Assembly: GCA_000499405.2 (NCBI GenBank)
Contig: HG738138.1
Coordinates: 9,360,888-9,424,887, forward strand
Reading direction: 5' to 3'
DNA from: Onchocerca volvulus
Taxonomy: Eukaryota > Nematoda > Chromadorea > Rhabditida > Onchocercidae
DNA: 64,000 bases
Part shown: positions 47,799 to 60,221 of the stretch, piece by piece
Position numbering within the stretch: position 1 is the first letter of the stretch
How the letters are laid out: each line of letters starts with the position of its first letter
Made by a program: the position numbers and the translations under genes
Notes under the pieces: model-generated
The model's database searches: none
Seen by the model: only the letters and a program-made list of their open reading frames with translations
What the model was told of the DNA's origin: nothing

Positions 47799-50700
47799 TC
47801 AAAATCGTCGCCTTGCTGGACACTGGCCTTTCTTTTCTTTTTTAGAAAAACGCATAATTTTCTCCAAATCTTCATCATTCCATTCCAATACAACTGTTCT
47901 TGTACCAAAAACAATTCCTGGTCGACTTATATCATTGGTATCATTTTGACCTTAAAAATTTAACCACTTTCGAAACAATTCAACACTTTGCAATTATAAA
48001 GCAAAGAGAAGTTGTGATTTACAAAATCTTTGCCTGGAATAAATAAATTCAAAGAAATCGGCAGCACAGTCAACTGATCAATCGTCCCGATACTTTATTC
48101 ATCCAGAGTTTCATTCTCTATAATTAAATATTTCAAAAAAGACAGACCAAGTATGAGATACTTTTTCCCTACTCGTATTTTGGGACATTTGCAAGCAGTA
48201 CGTTTGCCAGATATCCATAATGACTGTTCACCACGGCGTAAACGGATCCCGGCATCGCGCTTATATATTGCTAGCACTATCAACCGATACTTACTCCATC
48301 CATCTACACTTTCACGCTTTGTTACTTGTACTTCGACTGCTGAATAGAAGTCTACATTATGGAAGGTGATTGTTGGAAATTTCGATACTTGTACTTCGAC
48401 TGCTGAATAGAAGTCTACATTATGGAAGGTGATTGTTGGAAATTTCGAAATTTTCGAAAAATTTTTTTCGTCACATCAATTAAATAAAAAAACATAAATG
48501 AAATTGGAAAAATTACCGTAGTCTCTTCAATATTTTTTCTGCAATTAAAGAAAAAGACATAAATAAAACTGGAAAAATTACCGTAATCTCTTCTGCAATA
48601 TTTTTTCTGTGTTAACCGTTTTGGCATAGCTCTGCATTTTGAACATTTGGCTAAAAATCATTTGCGGCAATTCAGAGAAACATTACCAAAAATCAAATTT
48701 AGAAAAATTGGCCTTCAAACAATCTTACCATCATGAATTGTTGTCGATCCACTGACAGAAATACCTGAAATTTTTTTGAGATTTTTTTACTCGTTCGAGG
48801 AAAAGAAACATCAGCTTAAGTCCTTAGAAGCTTATTAGCCTAAAAAATAAATTCTGTAACTAGATGCTGCAGAACGCCTGCAAAAATCATTAATTAAGAA
48901 ACAAAGGACTTTAATTAATATCAACGTTAATAAAAGTCCCTAGTCTATTAACACAGCTTTTCTCAGTCCAATTAATTTCACTTAATTTTTTTCATTACTT
49001 GAAAGCTAATCCATTAGTCCATCTATTCACAATATAAACTGGGTGTCTGTTGTATATCATTTAAAAGCGATTACCAATTTCTTTTGAAATTTTAATGAAT
49101 ATAATATGCGATTTCTGGAAGCACAAGGGAGAAGGGCATGTGTTACTCCGTTTACAAATTGCTTTTATAGATCAAAAAAAAAAAAAAAAAACGTGAAGAA
49201 AGTAAAGGTTCGATTTCCCTATTTAGTGCAGCAGTATTATATGCTTGCGCTTTGTCATAAGTGAAATGTTGATGAGCTGAGTGCACGGGATAGGGGTCGA
49301 AGGAGGACCGAGGGTACTTGATGCTGTCATAAAATGCAAGCCATAAAGAAGAAACGATGAGGCAGTACAGTATTGCCAGAAAAAAGTGAAATAATGGAAG
49401 CAAAAGAAACCCCATTCTGAATATAAATCAGGTTCGCTGCATGAGTTTTTGGTGTTGAGTGACATATTCAACTATATGGAATTAGACTGGATCTGAACAA
49501 ATTGTGGTTTGACATCTCAACCCTTCCTTCCCTTAGTTATAAGAATAATACTCTGCAAGACCATCTTTTCAACAGCTGATCCATCTCCCATTCCTCTTTC
49601 TTCTCCATTTCCGAATTTACCCTTCAACTGACCAACTCATCATAGTAATTTATCAGAACGCATTTACTGGCACATTGCCTCCTTTTGGTATCGTATTAAT
49701 TTATCCCTAAGGTATTTTGCCACCCTCAGTTACTTAAATGATTTTTTTTTTCAGTTCAATCGCAACCAAATATAAAGAGAATGCCCGTCGACATCCTCCC
49801 ATTTATTCCTTAAAAGAAAATCGAAGATATATGATCACTTTTCCCCAGTGTAATGAGAATTTTAAAATAAAAACTCAAGCAGCAATAGATAAATGTCGCT
49901 ATTGCAGCAATAGCCACTTTCGAATGATCAGCGGAGAAGCACAGTAATACTTACGAATGCATGGATGGAGTGGCGAACGGCTCTGCTGATATCCCTTCGA
50001 ACATTGATTGCAGGTCAAACCGGTGACACCATCTTTGCAGATACATTGTCCATTGCTTTGATTGCAGCTTCGTGAAAGTGAACCAACAGGATGACAATTA
50101 CATGCTACAAGCTTCAAAATTGAAATTCACTCCTATTTTACTTCATTTATTTTCCGATTAAATGTGGAAAACTGAATTGAGCTAAAATAACTTTTACCTA
50201 TGTTCACTGATAATTAAACTCAAAGTCGCATCCAGGATTATAAGAGTATTTGTCTTCTAACTTTTCAATTCTTTTTTTATTCATTCTGTTCACACTTACT
50301 CTTACTCTTTTGGTTGCAGTCTACAAATTTCAGCTAGTGAACACCAAAATTTGTAAAGCCCGCAATGCGGTCCCGCAATATGTATAAAATTTGAACGTAA
50401 TTACGAATTCCAACATATGTTTAATAGAAGATATTACAGCATAAAAAGGTGTCAGGTCAGATGCAATCATTCAGTAAGTTAAGCAATTTGTCTAGCTCTG
50501 ATGGCAACATCATTCAGCTTGACAGTTCTGAACAGCTGCCATCATTGAACTCGTTATACATAATGATTAATTGGAAAGAACTAGCACCCGCACATCACAT
50601 TTCCATAATTGTTTCAAATAATATATTTTATAGGCTAAAAAGTTGACGTTTTTTTTCATCATTATAAAATATATCCATTTGACAGACTATTTTTCCATTC

Positions 50701-53700
50701 ATTAGTCTGCTTTTATATCTTCCATAATTGAAGGTGAAAGAGAATTCTCGAATTAAAAACCCATAAGTAGAATGTGTGGGAAACTGAATTGCTAATGCAG
50801 TTAACTAATATTGGCTCGTCATAAATAAGATACTTAAAGGTCGATTGCGGATGTTAGAAAGAAGTGAACAAAATTTGCATACTAGAAAGTAACACATGCA
50901 TTGCTAATTGTTCAGACTTGTTTTTACAGAAACGTGGTTTGTTTCCTATTTAATAGAATTGAATAATAGAATTGCCATCATCTTTTGATTCAATCATCAA
51001 ACTCCCATCGAGGAAATACAGCTAGTATGAGAAAAGAGGAGAAATGAAGATATCATGTTTTATTGACATTCATCTTATTTATTTCTAATTCACACCCTCC
51101 GGAACCACTCAAATTTCAATCACGATGAAACAATTCAAAATTTGTCCTTTTACTCATTCCTACACATGTAATTCTTCCCAGTGCATACATAAATTTTCGA
51201 TTTCCTCCAAGCATGATACTTAGTGTAGATCATAAGAAGAATCATCCCTTAAATATCTTAGATTACTGCATCGAAATGCTATAATAAGTTATATAAACCT
51301 TCTTTGAAATCAAAATTTGAGAAAAGATGATTGAAATTTTGCAGGACAGAAAATGAGTAGTTCTTTAACAGGACATAATAAATATCATGATTCGATTCAA
51401 TTTAAAGATAACATGTGACGTGATAAAACATTGACTGATGGCAATTTTAGCCATTTCCGTTACCAACGACCGGTACGGAAATTGGACACCAATCTGAGAT
51501 TGGCCGGAACTCTTTCTATGGTTTCTTCATTCTATGTGCTATCTCCTTGCATCCCCGAATGCTTAAGATCCCTCCTTTTGCTTTGACAATTGTAGCTGAA
51601 TTAATGAACGCTCATTTCTTTACGAAGATAAAATGAAATTGAATTAGCTTGCTTCGATAAAATGCAAGACGGATCGAGGCAAAATGAATGGTTCCTTTAC
51701 TTATTTATATAAGGGAATGCTTAAAGCCTTAATTCAATGAGAATGAGCAATAGAACGAGAGAATAGATGAAGATTTTACTATCCATAATGCAAACTTTCG
51801 TAATAGGACATTTAAACTTTGAGTTATCGATTTATCACTCAAATGAAAGCAATTTTATTTTTCATTCGATTCAAACAAATAAATTTAATAAAGTAATTTG
51901 AATTTATAAGACGGCGTTCACTAGCTTCACTGAAATATTTAAAATCAATTTTTATCATAAAAAACAGAAAAGGTACCTTTACAAGCTCTTCTATGTGTTA
52001 TTGATTTTGTCAAATCTCGAAAATATCCTGGTTTACAATAATGGCAGTTACGACCGGCCGTATTATGCTTACAGTTAAGGCAGACACCACCGCTTTTGTT
52101 ACCACTCAACCTATACAGTTCCATGTTAAATCGACATCGCTTTGCATGCATGTTGCAATTACAAGCTGAAATTTGAATTTCAGTTTAGATTTGAAACATC
52201 ATCAGGCGTCAACAGCAAACAGCAAATAAAAGAGCACAGCTGAGAAGCAAAAAATTTCTTTCGCAACATTGTTTTCTGTAAAATTCTCAAATTTTCTCAC
52301 GGCTAAAAATTTTAGTTTTAGGTTTATTCATTTGTTGTTTATATGAAAGGAACCAAAAATCATATTAGTTTTTAGGCTTTGTCCAAATAACAAAATAAAA
52401 ACCTTAACGTATATTTCTTATTCAGTTTCACAAAAGTCAGGACGAGAAATCCTGAGAATTATCCTTTATTGATGTATTTGCCACGGACAAAATATACAAA
52501 TAGCAAAAGCAGATGTTGTTTCAAAATGAATTGAGAGAACTGCTATGTTAATTTTTTAACTGTGAAAACTATTTATGATCAAAGGTCAACATTCGAAAAG
52601 ATCCATGTTCGAGATATGAAAATGGATGACTTTCTTCAAAGAATGAAAATAGCATTAGCATTCATAAACTTGTTGAAAATATCCCATTTTTTTTTTTTTT
52701 TTTGAATTCTTAATTACGATCTTATGAATCCTTTAATCGAGATTAAGGCTCCTATTTCAATCCGTTCGGTATTTTTCTTCTGGTATCTGTGGCTTACTCA
52801 CAGAAACAATGCAAATTCGCACATATTCACGTAATTATTTGGTAAGTTTTTGCGAACTTCAAATTTTCGTACAAAGTAAAAACAGCAAATATGAAATATA
52901 TATAAAACTTCACATTTGACAACTTCTACAAGTTTGGCTTATTCTAGTGTTAACTTGTTAGGAACATTCAGTTTCGGTTTGCTTGTTTTATGATTTAGTA
53001 ATTTTATTATTATATTCTAATAAGTAATTTCGAAATGAAATCCCGAAGCTTCAAATTTTTTAAAGCAGATAGAAACTGGAATTTTGGTTCGTTGATTTGA
53101 ACTGAGTGTTGCAAAAAAAAAGATCCGGTAAAAAAACTTTTTCGAGTTATTTTGAAATTGAAAAAATAATTAAATATGATATTTTACGCTTAATTCGTTA
53201 TTTTTTCCATTTGAAAATGATATTTCAAAAGCGATTTGATAATGACTTTTTAAATGAATCACGCAACCTTTTCAGATAAAGTAACTGAGAGCGTTAATTA
53301 TAATTTTTTCGAAGGGCGCAAACGGGGGAAAGAGAAGTGGTGATTGTATCACCGATGACCAGTCTTAAAAAGGTATTGTTTTTGTAGTGAAGTGGCATTA
53401 GTATAAGCATTCTACATGCATCACCAGCCCAGTTCTTCTTCCCTTCTTCCTGAAGGACCTAAAGGATAACCCACAAATTATTCAATTATAAGTGTGCTAA
53501 CGAATTAATCGGCACTTGAAGATTCCATTTGATGGTGACGATGTTGGAGTAATCTTATTAACAGCTAGACGAAAATAAGCAAGAAAAATAGATTGCAACT
53601 TATCCGCAATCCAGATGATGCGATGTTGTCAATAAATTGCAGAAAGCATTTCGGTAACAGCAATTGTGATAAAATATACTGCTAATTTTTGAAACTTTTA

Positions 53701-56700
53701 GTCGGACAAATCGTTTAATTTAATCTGATGCAGATAATTTGAAATTTTTAAAATTTTGATTGGATAGAAAATCCAAGTTATTCTGGTAATTTTTAAATAT
53801 CAAGTATCTGCGACTTGGCAATTCTTTTTGCAAATTTGAATTTTTTCCATTTTTTGTTTAAATTAAATTTTAAAAACTGCTCGTATCTTTGCCGTCCCCA
53901 AAACATTTCACAAAATGCTGTTTAAGAATGGTCAGTTATCGCCTACTCAAAAAAAACTGGAGAAATGACTTACCGACGCAGTGGTTGGCATTTTCCGAGG
54001 TAGCGCGGCCCCACGGGCGGTCCAAATGAAATGTCTTGCAACGCTCGCAATCAGCGCCAGCTGTATTGTGCTTGCAATCGCAAATGTAATTGCCCGTTTT
54101 GTCCAATATACACCTTAAAAACAACTTAAATTATGTAGATAATTCTTTTGGATTGGACTGAAGCTCTTAATTGAAAAATTTTTTAATTTAATCATATTTT
54201 AGACGCTGAAAAATTAGTTGACACTTTCCGAAACGATGAATCTTAAGTTAGTTCCAGTTTGTTTTTGAATCATTGATCAAACCTGGAAGCATGACCATTA
54301 CATTTGCAACGACCGCCGACAGCTAGTTCACCCACTGAATAGTAATATTGCTGCTTCACCTGATCCATATCAGTTATATTCACTCCTATTTCATTCGTTA
54401 GGCCATACAATTCAGCCTGAATTACACTATTATCAAGAAGTCGTTTGAATTTAGCTAAATTCAAGTTTTACAACGTGCTGTTTAGGGCTGAAAATATTGA
54501 AATTTCTAATGGGAAGTTACAACAATAACAAATCTTTTCTTTCGAGAGTACAGTAAATATTCAAATATAATGTTAACCTTACTCTCTGCTTCTTTGATTA
54601 TTTGATATCTTCTTGAGCACAGAACGAGCAGGAAGTTTTGTGTAGATGGATGGATAGGTCGGATGTAGATAAGGAAACTTTCGTTAACAACGGAACATGG
54701 AAAAATATTCGCACATTATCATAACAGAAATGAAATTTGTTGTTACCTGATCAGGACTGAGTCGATTAAAAACGACACGAATATCAGTGGCAGTAACCCA
54801 ATCTTGCAATACAGGTGAATGCTCGAATTCAAATGCTGACGGACGATCTTCCAATGTTGCAAACGCTACACGGTTCGGCACTGATGTCAGTGCATGAGTA
54901 TCCGTACATAATGCCTCCTGTATAATTAAATAAGTAAATATCTGATTAATGATGAAATGAACCAGTCATGATAAAAATTAACACTCAACAGATAATTAGT
55001 ATATTGATAGTGCAAATATTACACATTGCATTATTATACGTGTATTGAAATCTGGCATAGTACCTGTTCATTGTGTTTGCCAATTTTAATGTTCGGATTA
55101 CGATCGTAGATCTTTTGACATTCTGTTGAATAAAACTGGAATGGCATCCAGGTTTTTCCGAAATCCACTGATTTGTAAAAAGCCATGGAATCAGCGAGAC
55201 GGTTGCAAAATTGCACTGATATATAGGTTAGCTCATACTTTTTTCCGAGTGATAAAGTTAACGTTACATTATGTGGATATTCGATGCTTGGTTCTGACAT
55301 CCAACAAGTCATATTTTGTAAGTTATTCAAATCTGTCAAATAAGAAGCTGGATGAGATCGAGTTTTGCTAGAGGCATCGCAAATATTACAAACTTCTTCC
55401 ATCACTCCCATTGCGTCCTCACGAAGTGAACAGTATCTAAACAATGTTTTTATTATTTATTTTACTCATTTTACGAAAGTTTTAATTTCATGAAAAATAA
55501 CTTTTCTTTATTAATTTTGTTGTTTTGTGAACATTTGTGTTTCAAAAAAAAAAAAGAAATGGAATAGAAATTTTGCTACCTAATTGACTTGGGATTCATC
55601 TATCTTGCTCAGACTAATTATGCATTGGTAAGGATGAAAATCATTCAAACGCTCATGATTCCTTATCAAAAAAATAGCATTTTTATGTGTGCTACAATTT
55701 ATTCATTTCTAAAAATGCATCTTTTCTTGTGTCAGAAAGTTCATACATAATACTAAGCACATTATATGGAACCTATCGTGTTGAATTTAAACTTTTTTAG
55801 AGAAAGACAAATTTATTGTTACTACGCAAATTTATCAAGGACAAAATTTTTTCTAATCAATTTACAGCTAGAAAAGATGATTGAAAAACAGCTCTAGCAA
55901 GGGAAATTGATAATTAACGTAAACAGGATCAGCATCATTATTATCAAGGTATCCAGAGACAAGAGAGAGTTGATCCCTCTTCTATAATTCCTTTTATAAA
56001 AGTGTTATTAGGAAAGTGCCCTCATCACTGTCCTCAGCTCAACAATCTTCTTCCTGTTTTTATATGGCAGAGAATTATCGTACGAAACTATTGTTTTATT
56101 CTCACAACAAGCAAATCGCAGACAACTTTTCAAGTATCTCTCTTGCCTTTCAGAAATAGACGTTGCTTAAAGCTCTAAGTTTACTGATTAGTTCATCTTT
56201 AAAACAACCATTCTTCAATTATGAATAATTCTGCAAGATGAACTATTTAGCTAATTCATTTAATACCTATCGTCAGTCTACATCCATTTTGAATAAGTTC
56301 CTTTGTAAATTGACTAATAATTCCGATAATTTGGATTTTTGAACTTTTCCCAATCGGAAAATATGATTTCCACCATCTTTTTTTTTTCTTTTAAGGTCCT
56401 TTTTTTAAAAGTAAAAAATAAAACCTGTTAAGCCAGAGTACAGAGAAAACGGAAAATTTTTCTTTTTTTTTTTTTTGAAAAATTTCATTTTTGTTAGTAA
56501 GTCATCAATTTTTCCTTTACTACTACTCATCCCAATTTTCTAAACAACTTTTTTAAAATTTCCTTCTATAAGAAAGTTGACCACTGCAAACCTACTTTAT
56601 ATAAAAATGGACTTAAATATTATCTTCATTCAGTAATATATAAAAACAAAGATAATTCTTTAAAATTTTTGCTGAACAATCTTATACTTTTGAGAACCTA

Positions 56701-58018
56701 AGAGTATGCTCATAACACGTTTATCCGGAATATTTATTTTGCTATGAATAATGGTCAAAGGTCACAGAATTCTTAATAAAGCATAAAGTTATACAGCCGA
56801 TTCAATGAATACTAATGAGATGCTAAATCCATTTACACATCCGCATAAACGTAATTTTTTAAAATCTTTTCCCGTAATAGCTTTTAGCGATTAACAGCTA
56901 GTTACTTTATTGTTGGAACTTTTTCCATAAGCTTTTCAAAGTTTGGATTAAAAATGAGCATGTTTTTGGATAAGGTAGCATTTAAAAAATATAAAATTTA
57001 ATATTTAAATTATTTTTTTAGCATCTCTCTTCATATTGCAATAATTGAATTAGTTCCGCAAAAAATCTCGACAAGATATGATTCTATAAAAAATGACGTT
57101 AAACACTCTACTAACTTGGCTTTTTGTTTATTACTAAGGAAAATAATTTTCGTTATTAAAATTTCTGATCATTTATGGCTTCATTTTTGATACTAAAATA
57201 ATAAAATACTGAAATTTTTCATTGCTTTGAGTCTTCGTTTACAAACCAACTTTTTTAAAATATGAGCAAAGATTCCTTTATTTCGAAACTAATTAAGAAT
57301 TTAAGGATTTCATAATATTCCAAAGTTATGATATAAAATTTATGCGTTAAAGAGAAAAACAGAATTTGTAATGATGAATTCCAGCTGGAAAGATTTGTGC
57401 TTGGATCAATTACAAATCCTATAATGAGACTTGTGATTGTTCAGTCAAGTGTAGACTAGATTCTTATCCCTCAAATTATTGTTTCAAAATTGTCATCCAA
57501 AATTAATGTTTGAAATAAAAAGTGGTGGTTTTTTATGAGAGAAGAAATCTCAACAAAACTGATAAAAATAAGTTGATCAATTTCAAATACAAATGAATCA
57601 TATTAACATTATTAATTCTCGGATAATTTTAACCTACAAATATTGCACGTTTTATACATTTGCATTTGACTTTCCCTCAGAGATAAAACATTAGTGGACT
57701 TCTGAAGACCACAAATCGTAGTAAATAAAAAATTCCTCAGCAATTTATTTTTGAAAATTGAAATTTGCTTAAAAAATTAAATTAACGAAAATACATGACG
57801 CACCTCGATGATCCAGACTGTCCACATGTGCTGGATGCAGTGACCGGTTTACCGAATGCAGCATTGATGAAATCCGGAATACAACGTATGGGGCGCCCAG
57901 CATTATCGTAACATGGGTCATATTCCGGCTCGCGAAGTGAAAATTGTGAGAAATAAGCGGACCAAACATGATGTGTTCGTAATAATAGAACAATTATGAA
58001 AGTTGATAGAGAATACAT
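47799..58018 (-). CDS. unc-6: Netrin (UNC-6), secreted axon-guidance ligand
   Basis: Laminin-related ligand for UNC-40/DCC and UNC-5 receptors that steers axons and migrating cells dorso-ventrally. Exons, 5' to 3': 58018-57804, 55436-55064, 54917-54747, 54416-54283, 54113-53974, 52165-51977, 50104-49955, 48764-48729, 48650-48582, 48339-48148, 47950-47799. Phases agree and give 606 aa; C. elegans UNC-6 is 612. Signal peptide 1-20. Laminin N-terminal domain to about 297 ([50 protein letters not shown]). Three laminin EGF repeats span about 298-457 ([42 protein letters not shown]). The NTR domain spans about 470-606 ([43 protein letters not shown]) and ends basic ([15 protein letters not shown]). 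The donor after exon 10 is the weak GTCTGT. A second acceptor 63 bases upstream of exon 10 (exon start 48402) would add 21 in-frame residues. Confidence 0.96.
48323..48448. repeat. Perfect 63-bp tandem duplication across a netrin splice acceptor
   Basis: Units 48323-48385 and 48386-48448 are identical. On the minus strand each carries TTCTATTCAG followed by CAGTCGAAGTACAAGTA, that is, the exon 10 acceptor and the first exon bases. The unit length is a multiple of three and has no stop in the netrin frame. Confidence 0.95.
48486..48609. repeat. Older diverged duplication of netrin exon 9 and its donor
   Basis: Copy 48551-48609 contains the live end of exon 9 (KKYCRRDY and its GTAATT donor). 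Copy 48486-48541 repeats this sequence with several substitutions and a 3-base deletion; in the netrin frame it reads TAT TGA, so it cannot substitute as an exon. Confidence 0.85.
49152..49415 (-). CDS. Small ORF inside a netrin intron, predicted membrane-anchored
   Basis: An 87-codon ATG frame within the 1.2-kb intron between netrin exons 7 and 8, on the same strand. It starts with a hydrophobic segment of about 28 residues ([20 protein letters not shown]), then a normal-looking polar tail ([19 protein letters not shown]). A poly-A tract ends the frame as poly-Phe, so the true 3' part may be spliced. No family recognised. It may be a nested gene, a first exon or chance. Confidence 0.27.
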   Translation of the reverse strand: MGFLLLPLFHFFLAILYCLIVSSLWLAFYDSIKYPRSSFDPYPVHSAHQHFTYDKAQAYNTAALNREIEPLLSSRFFFFFLIYKSNL

Positions 58019-58049
58019 TTCAGCGTAAGTGTTATTAATTGCATAAATA

Positions 58050-58059
58050 CACGTGACGT
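58050..58059. promoter_or_regulatory. Overlapping E-box and CRE-like site near the netrin start
   Basis: CACGTGACGT joins a CACGTG E-box and a TGACGT half-CRE (TGACGTAA) about 32 bases upstream of the netrin start codon. A full TGACGTCA lies at 58601-58608. These are consensus matches only; no factor can be assigned. Confidence 0.35.
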
Positions 58060-60150
58060 AACCTCTTGCCAGTTTCGACTGGATTCAAAAATAATGCGAT
58101 AATTGAGGAAACATTTTTGACGACTTCACAGATAGAGTATGGCTTTTGAGCTTTTATGAATGAATCTTTAAGTGGCAGAAGAGTAATGATAGGCAGCCCA
58201 GCAGGTTGGGAAATGAATAGAAGATTATAAGAGATGCACCAGCAGTTCCACCAAGAAACTATTCACAGAAGGATCGGATGGGCGTGGCGATTCACAGTTT
58301 CTGGTTGACGCTACGATGGACGACGAAGACAAAGCGAGAAGATGGTTACCGAATGAATTCAATTCAATTCTCTCCAACCCCACCCACCTCCTCTTCTTCC
58401 TGCCTAACCAAATTTTCTTACTTCTGTTTGAAACTAATTAGTTGATCTGAGGCTGTATGGATACGGTAGTACCTTGTCATCACATAGTCCTGACCGTTAC
58501 ATGAGCAAGCAGTTCATTCTCGGAACTGCAAATCACAAGAAATAAATTAACATTTAGTCATTTCTGAAAGAAGAGGTATTTTATTGTTCCTGATCGACAT
58601 TGACGTCATGTGATCATGAGGACAATAATGATAACGGTCATGTGATAATAACAATGAGAAAGTAGCGCTTTGTAAGGACAAGTTTTTTTTAGCAGCACAA
58701 TGTCCGCTGTATCTCAAAAAGCTAGTCTAACAAAATTTCGTTCAACTGATGAATGTCAAGTCAAGTACTGAAATACATAAATTATCAATTTGCCTATCTT
58801 ATCAGTCAAGTATAGAGATGATTTATTCTAATGCTTGTTCCTCTTATTAGCCGTCAAATCTGCAACAGACAAGTAGATTAAATGAAATGATTTGATGGTT
58901 TTCCACGCAAGTTCAGTTCAGAAGGTCTGATGTACTCGAATATATCAGCGTCATTACCACGATAGGATAAAATCGAAATGAGTAGTGATAGCTTTATTAA
59001 GTTAAGAGGAAGTCACACTAGCTTACTTGACAACAAAATAACAGTTTAATGTTCAACATAATGAATATCACAAGGGATTAAATCCTTTTTTTTAAGAGCA
59101 TTTCCGCCCGCAGTACTACCATCCAGAAACGCATCACAATTTAAATGATTGGATTGCAATGACGATTCTATCATATTTACATTAACATGGTCATCAGATG
59201 CTTTCATTGAAAAAGACCAATCTTAATTTATTAAAACGCATCGGTAGACAGTTTTTTTAGATATTTTAATGTTTTAAATTTGAAATTATAATAAAACTGA
59301 AAATTAAGTAACAGTTCAAAATAATTTACTTATAGATATATCAGAAATGGAATTGTTGACAACTGAATTAGTGGGTGAATTTAAAAAATAGATGATTAAA
59401 CAATTAATATCATAAGTCGTCTTCAGCAAACTGCTATTCGATTGTGACTGTAATGCGCACCATCAAAAATGAATTTAGCTAACATTCAGTCCGGGCTGTT
59501 CTGGTGATTATGATATTAAAAATACTTTAAATGTTTTAGAATGTGCTTTCTTCTTTTCTACTTCTTCCAATTTCTCAGAAGTAAAAACCTTTTGAAAATA
59601 TTGTCTTCTAATTTTAATTCCATTTATATCCAGATCAAAGTCCTTCCTTTTAACTTGGACAATTTTTTTTTTTTTTTTTTCAAATAGTGGCATACAAAGA
59701 TAAACTTAAATTCAAATTTCCTATTAATTTCAAGACTCATCCAAAAAATTATGAAAAAAAAATCTTTCTGTCTCCAAAAATTCATGCATTGAACACATGA
59801 AAATGTCACGAACAAATAGCGAATGTTTTTAGTACGGAATAATTAATTTCGTAAAACAGTCCCTTCCCACATCCTTATTTCTTTCTGCTACATTCAAAGA
59901 CCTTTTCTTTGGATAGAATGGCTTGAGTGTTTCTCACCATGCCAACGTTGTCCAAGCCATTTTGCGAAAACTTCTTCGATCACTAATGTCAGCAATTCAA
60001 TTTTCAATTCCAATATCTCGATTTGGTAAGCAAGTTAAAATTTCTACAAATGATTTAGTGTTCTATATTATAATTTCGGAAAACTACGCAGGTTTCGAAT
60101 TCCCAAAATAATTTTTTTAAGTAAAGTTAATCGCACAGTTTGAAAACAGA

Positions 60151-60221
60151 TTAAGTCTTCAAGTAAAACATTGCAAAAGTAATGTGAACAGATTTGCAGT
60201 TAGCTTTACTTGAAGACTTAA
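60151..60221. repeat. 17-bp inverted repeat hairpin
   Basis: Arms 60151-60167 (TTAAGTCTTCAAGTAAA) and 60205-60221 are exact reverse complements, with a 37-base loop. Confidence 0.75.

Noticed and set aside
47667..47963. Plus-strand ORF of 98 codons at the netrin 3' end
   Set aside because: The minus strand here is the terminal netrin exon (47799-47950), which fits in phase and sequence.
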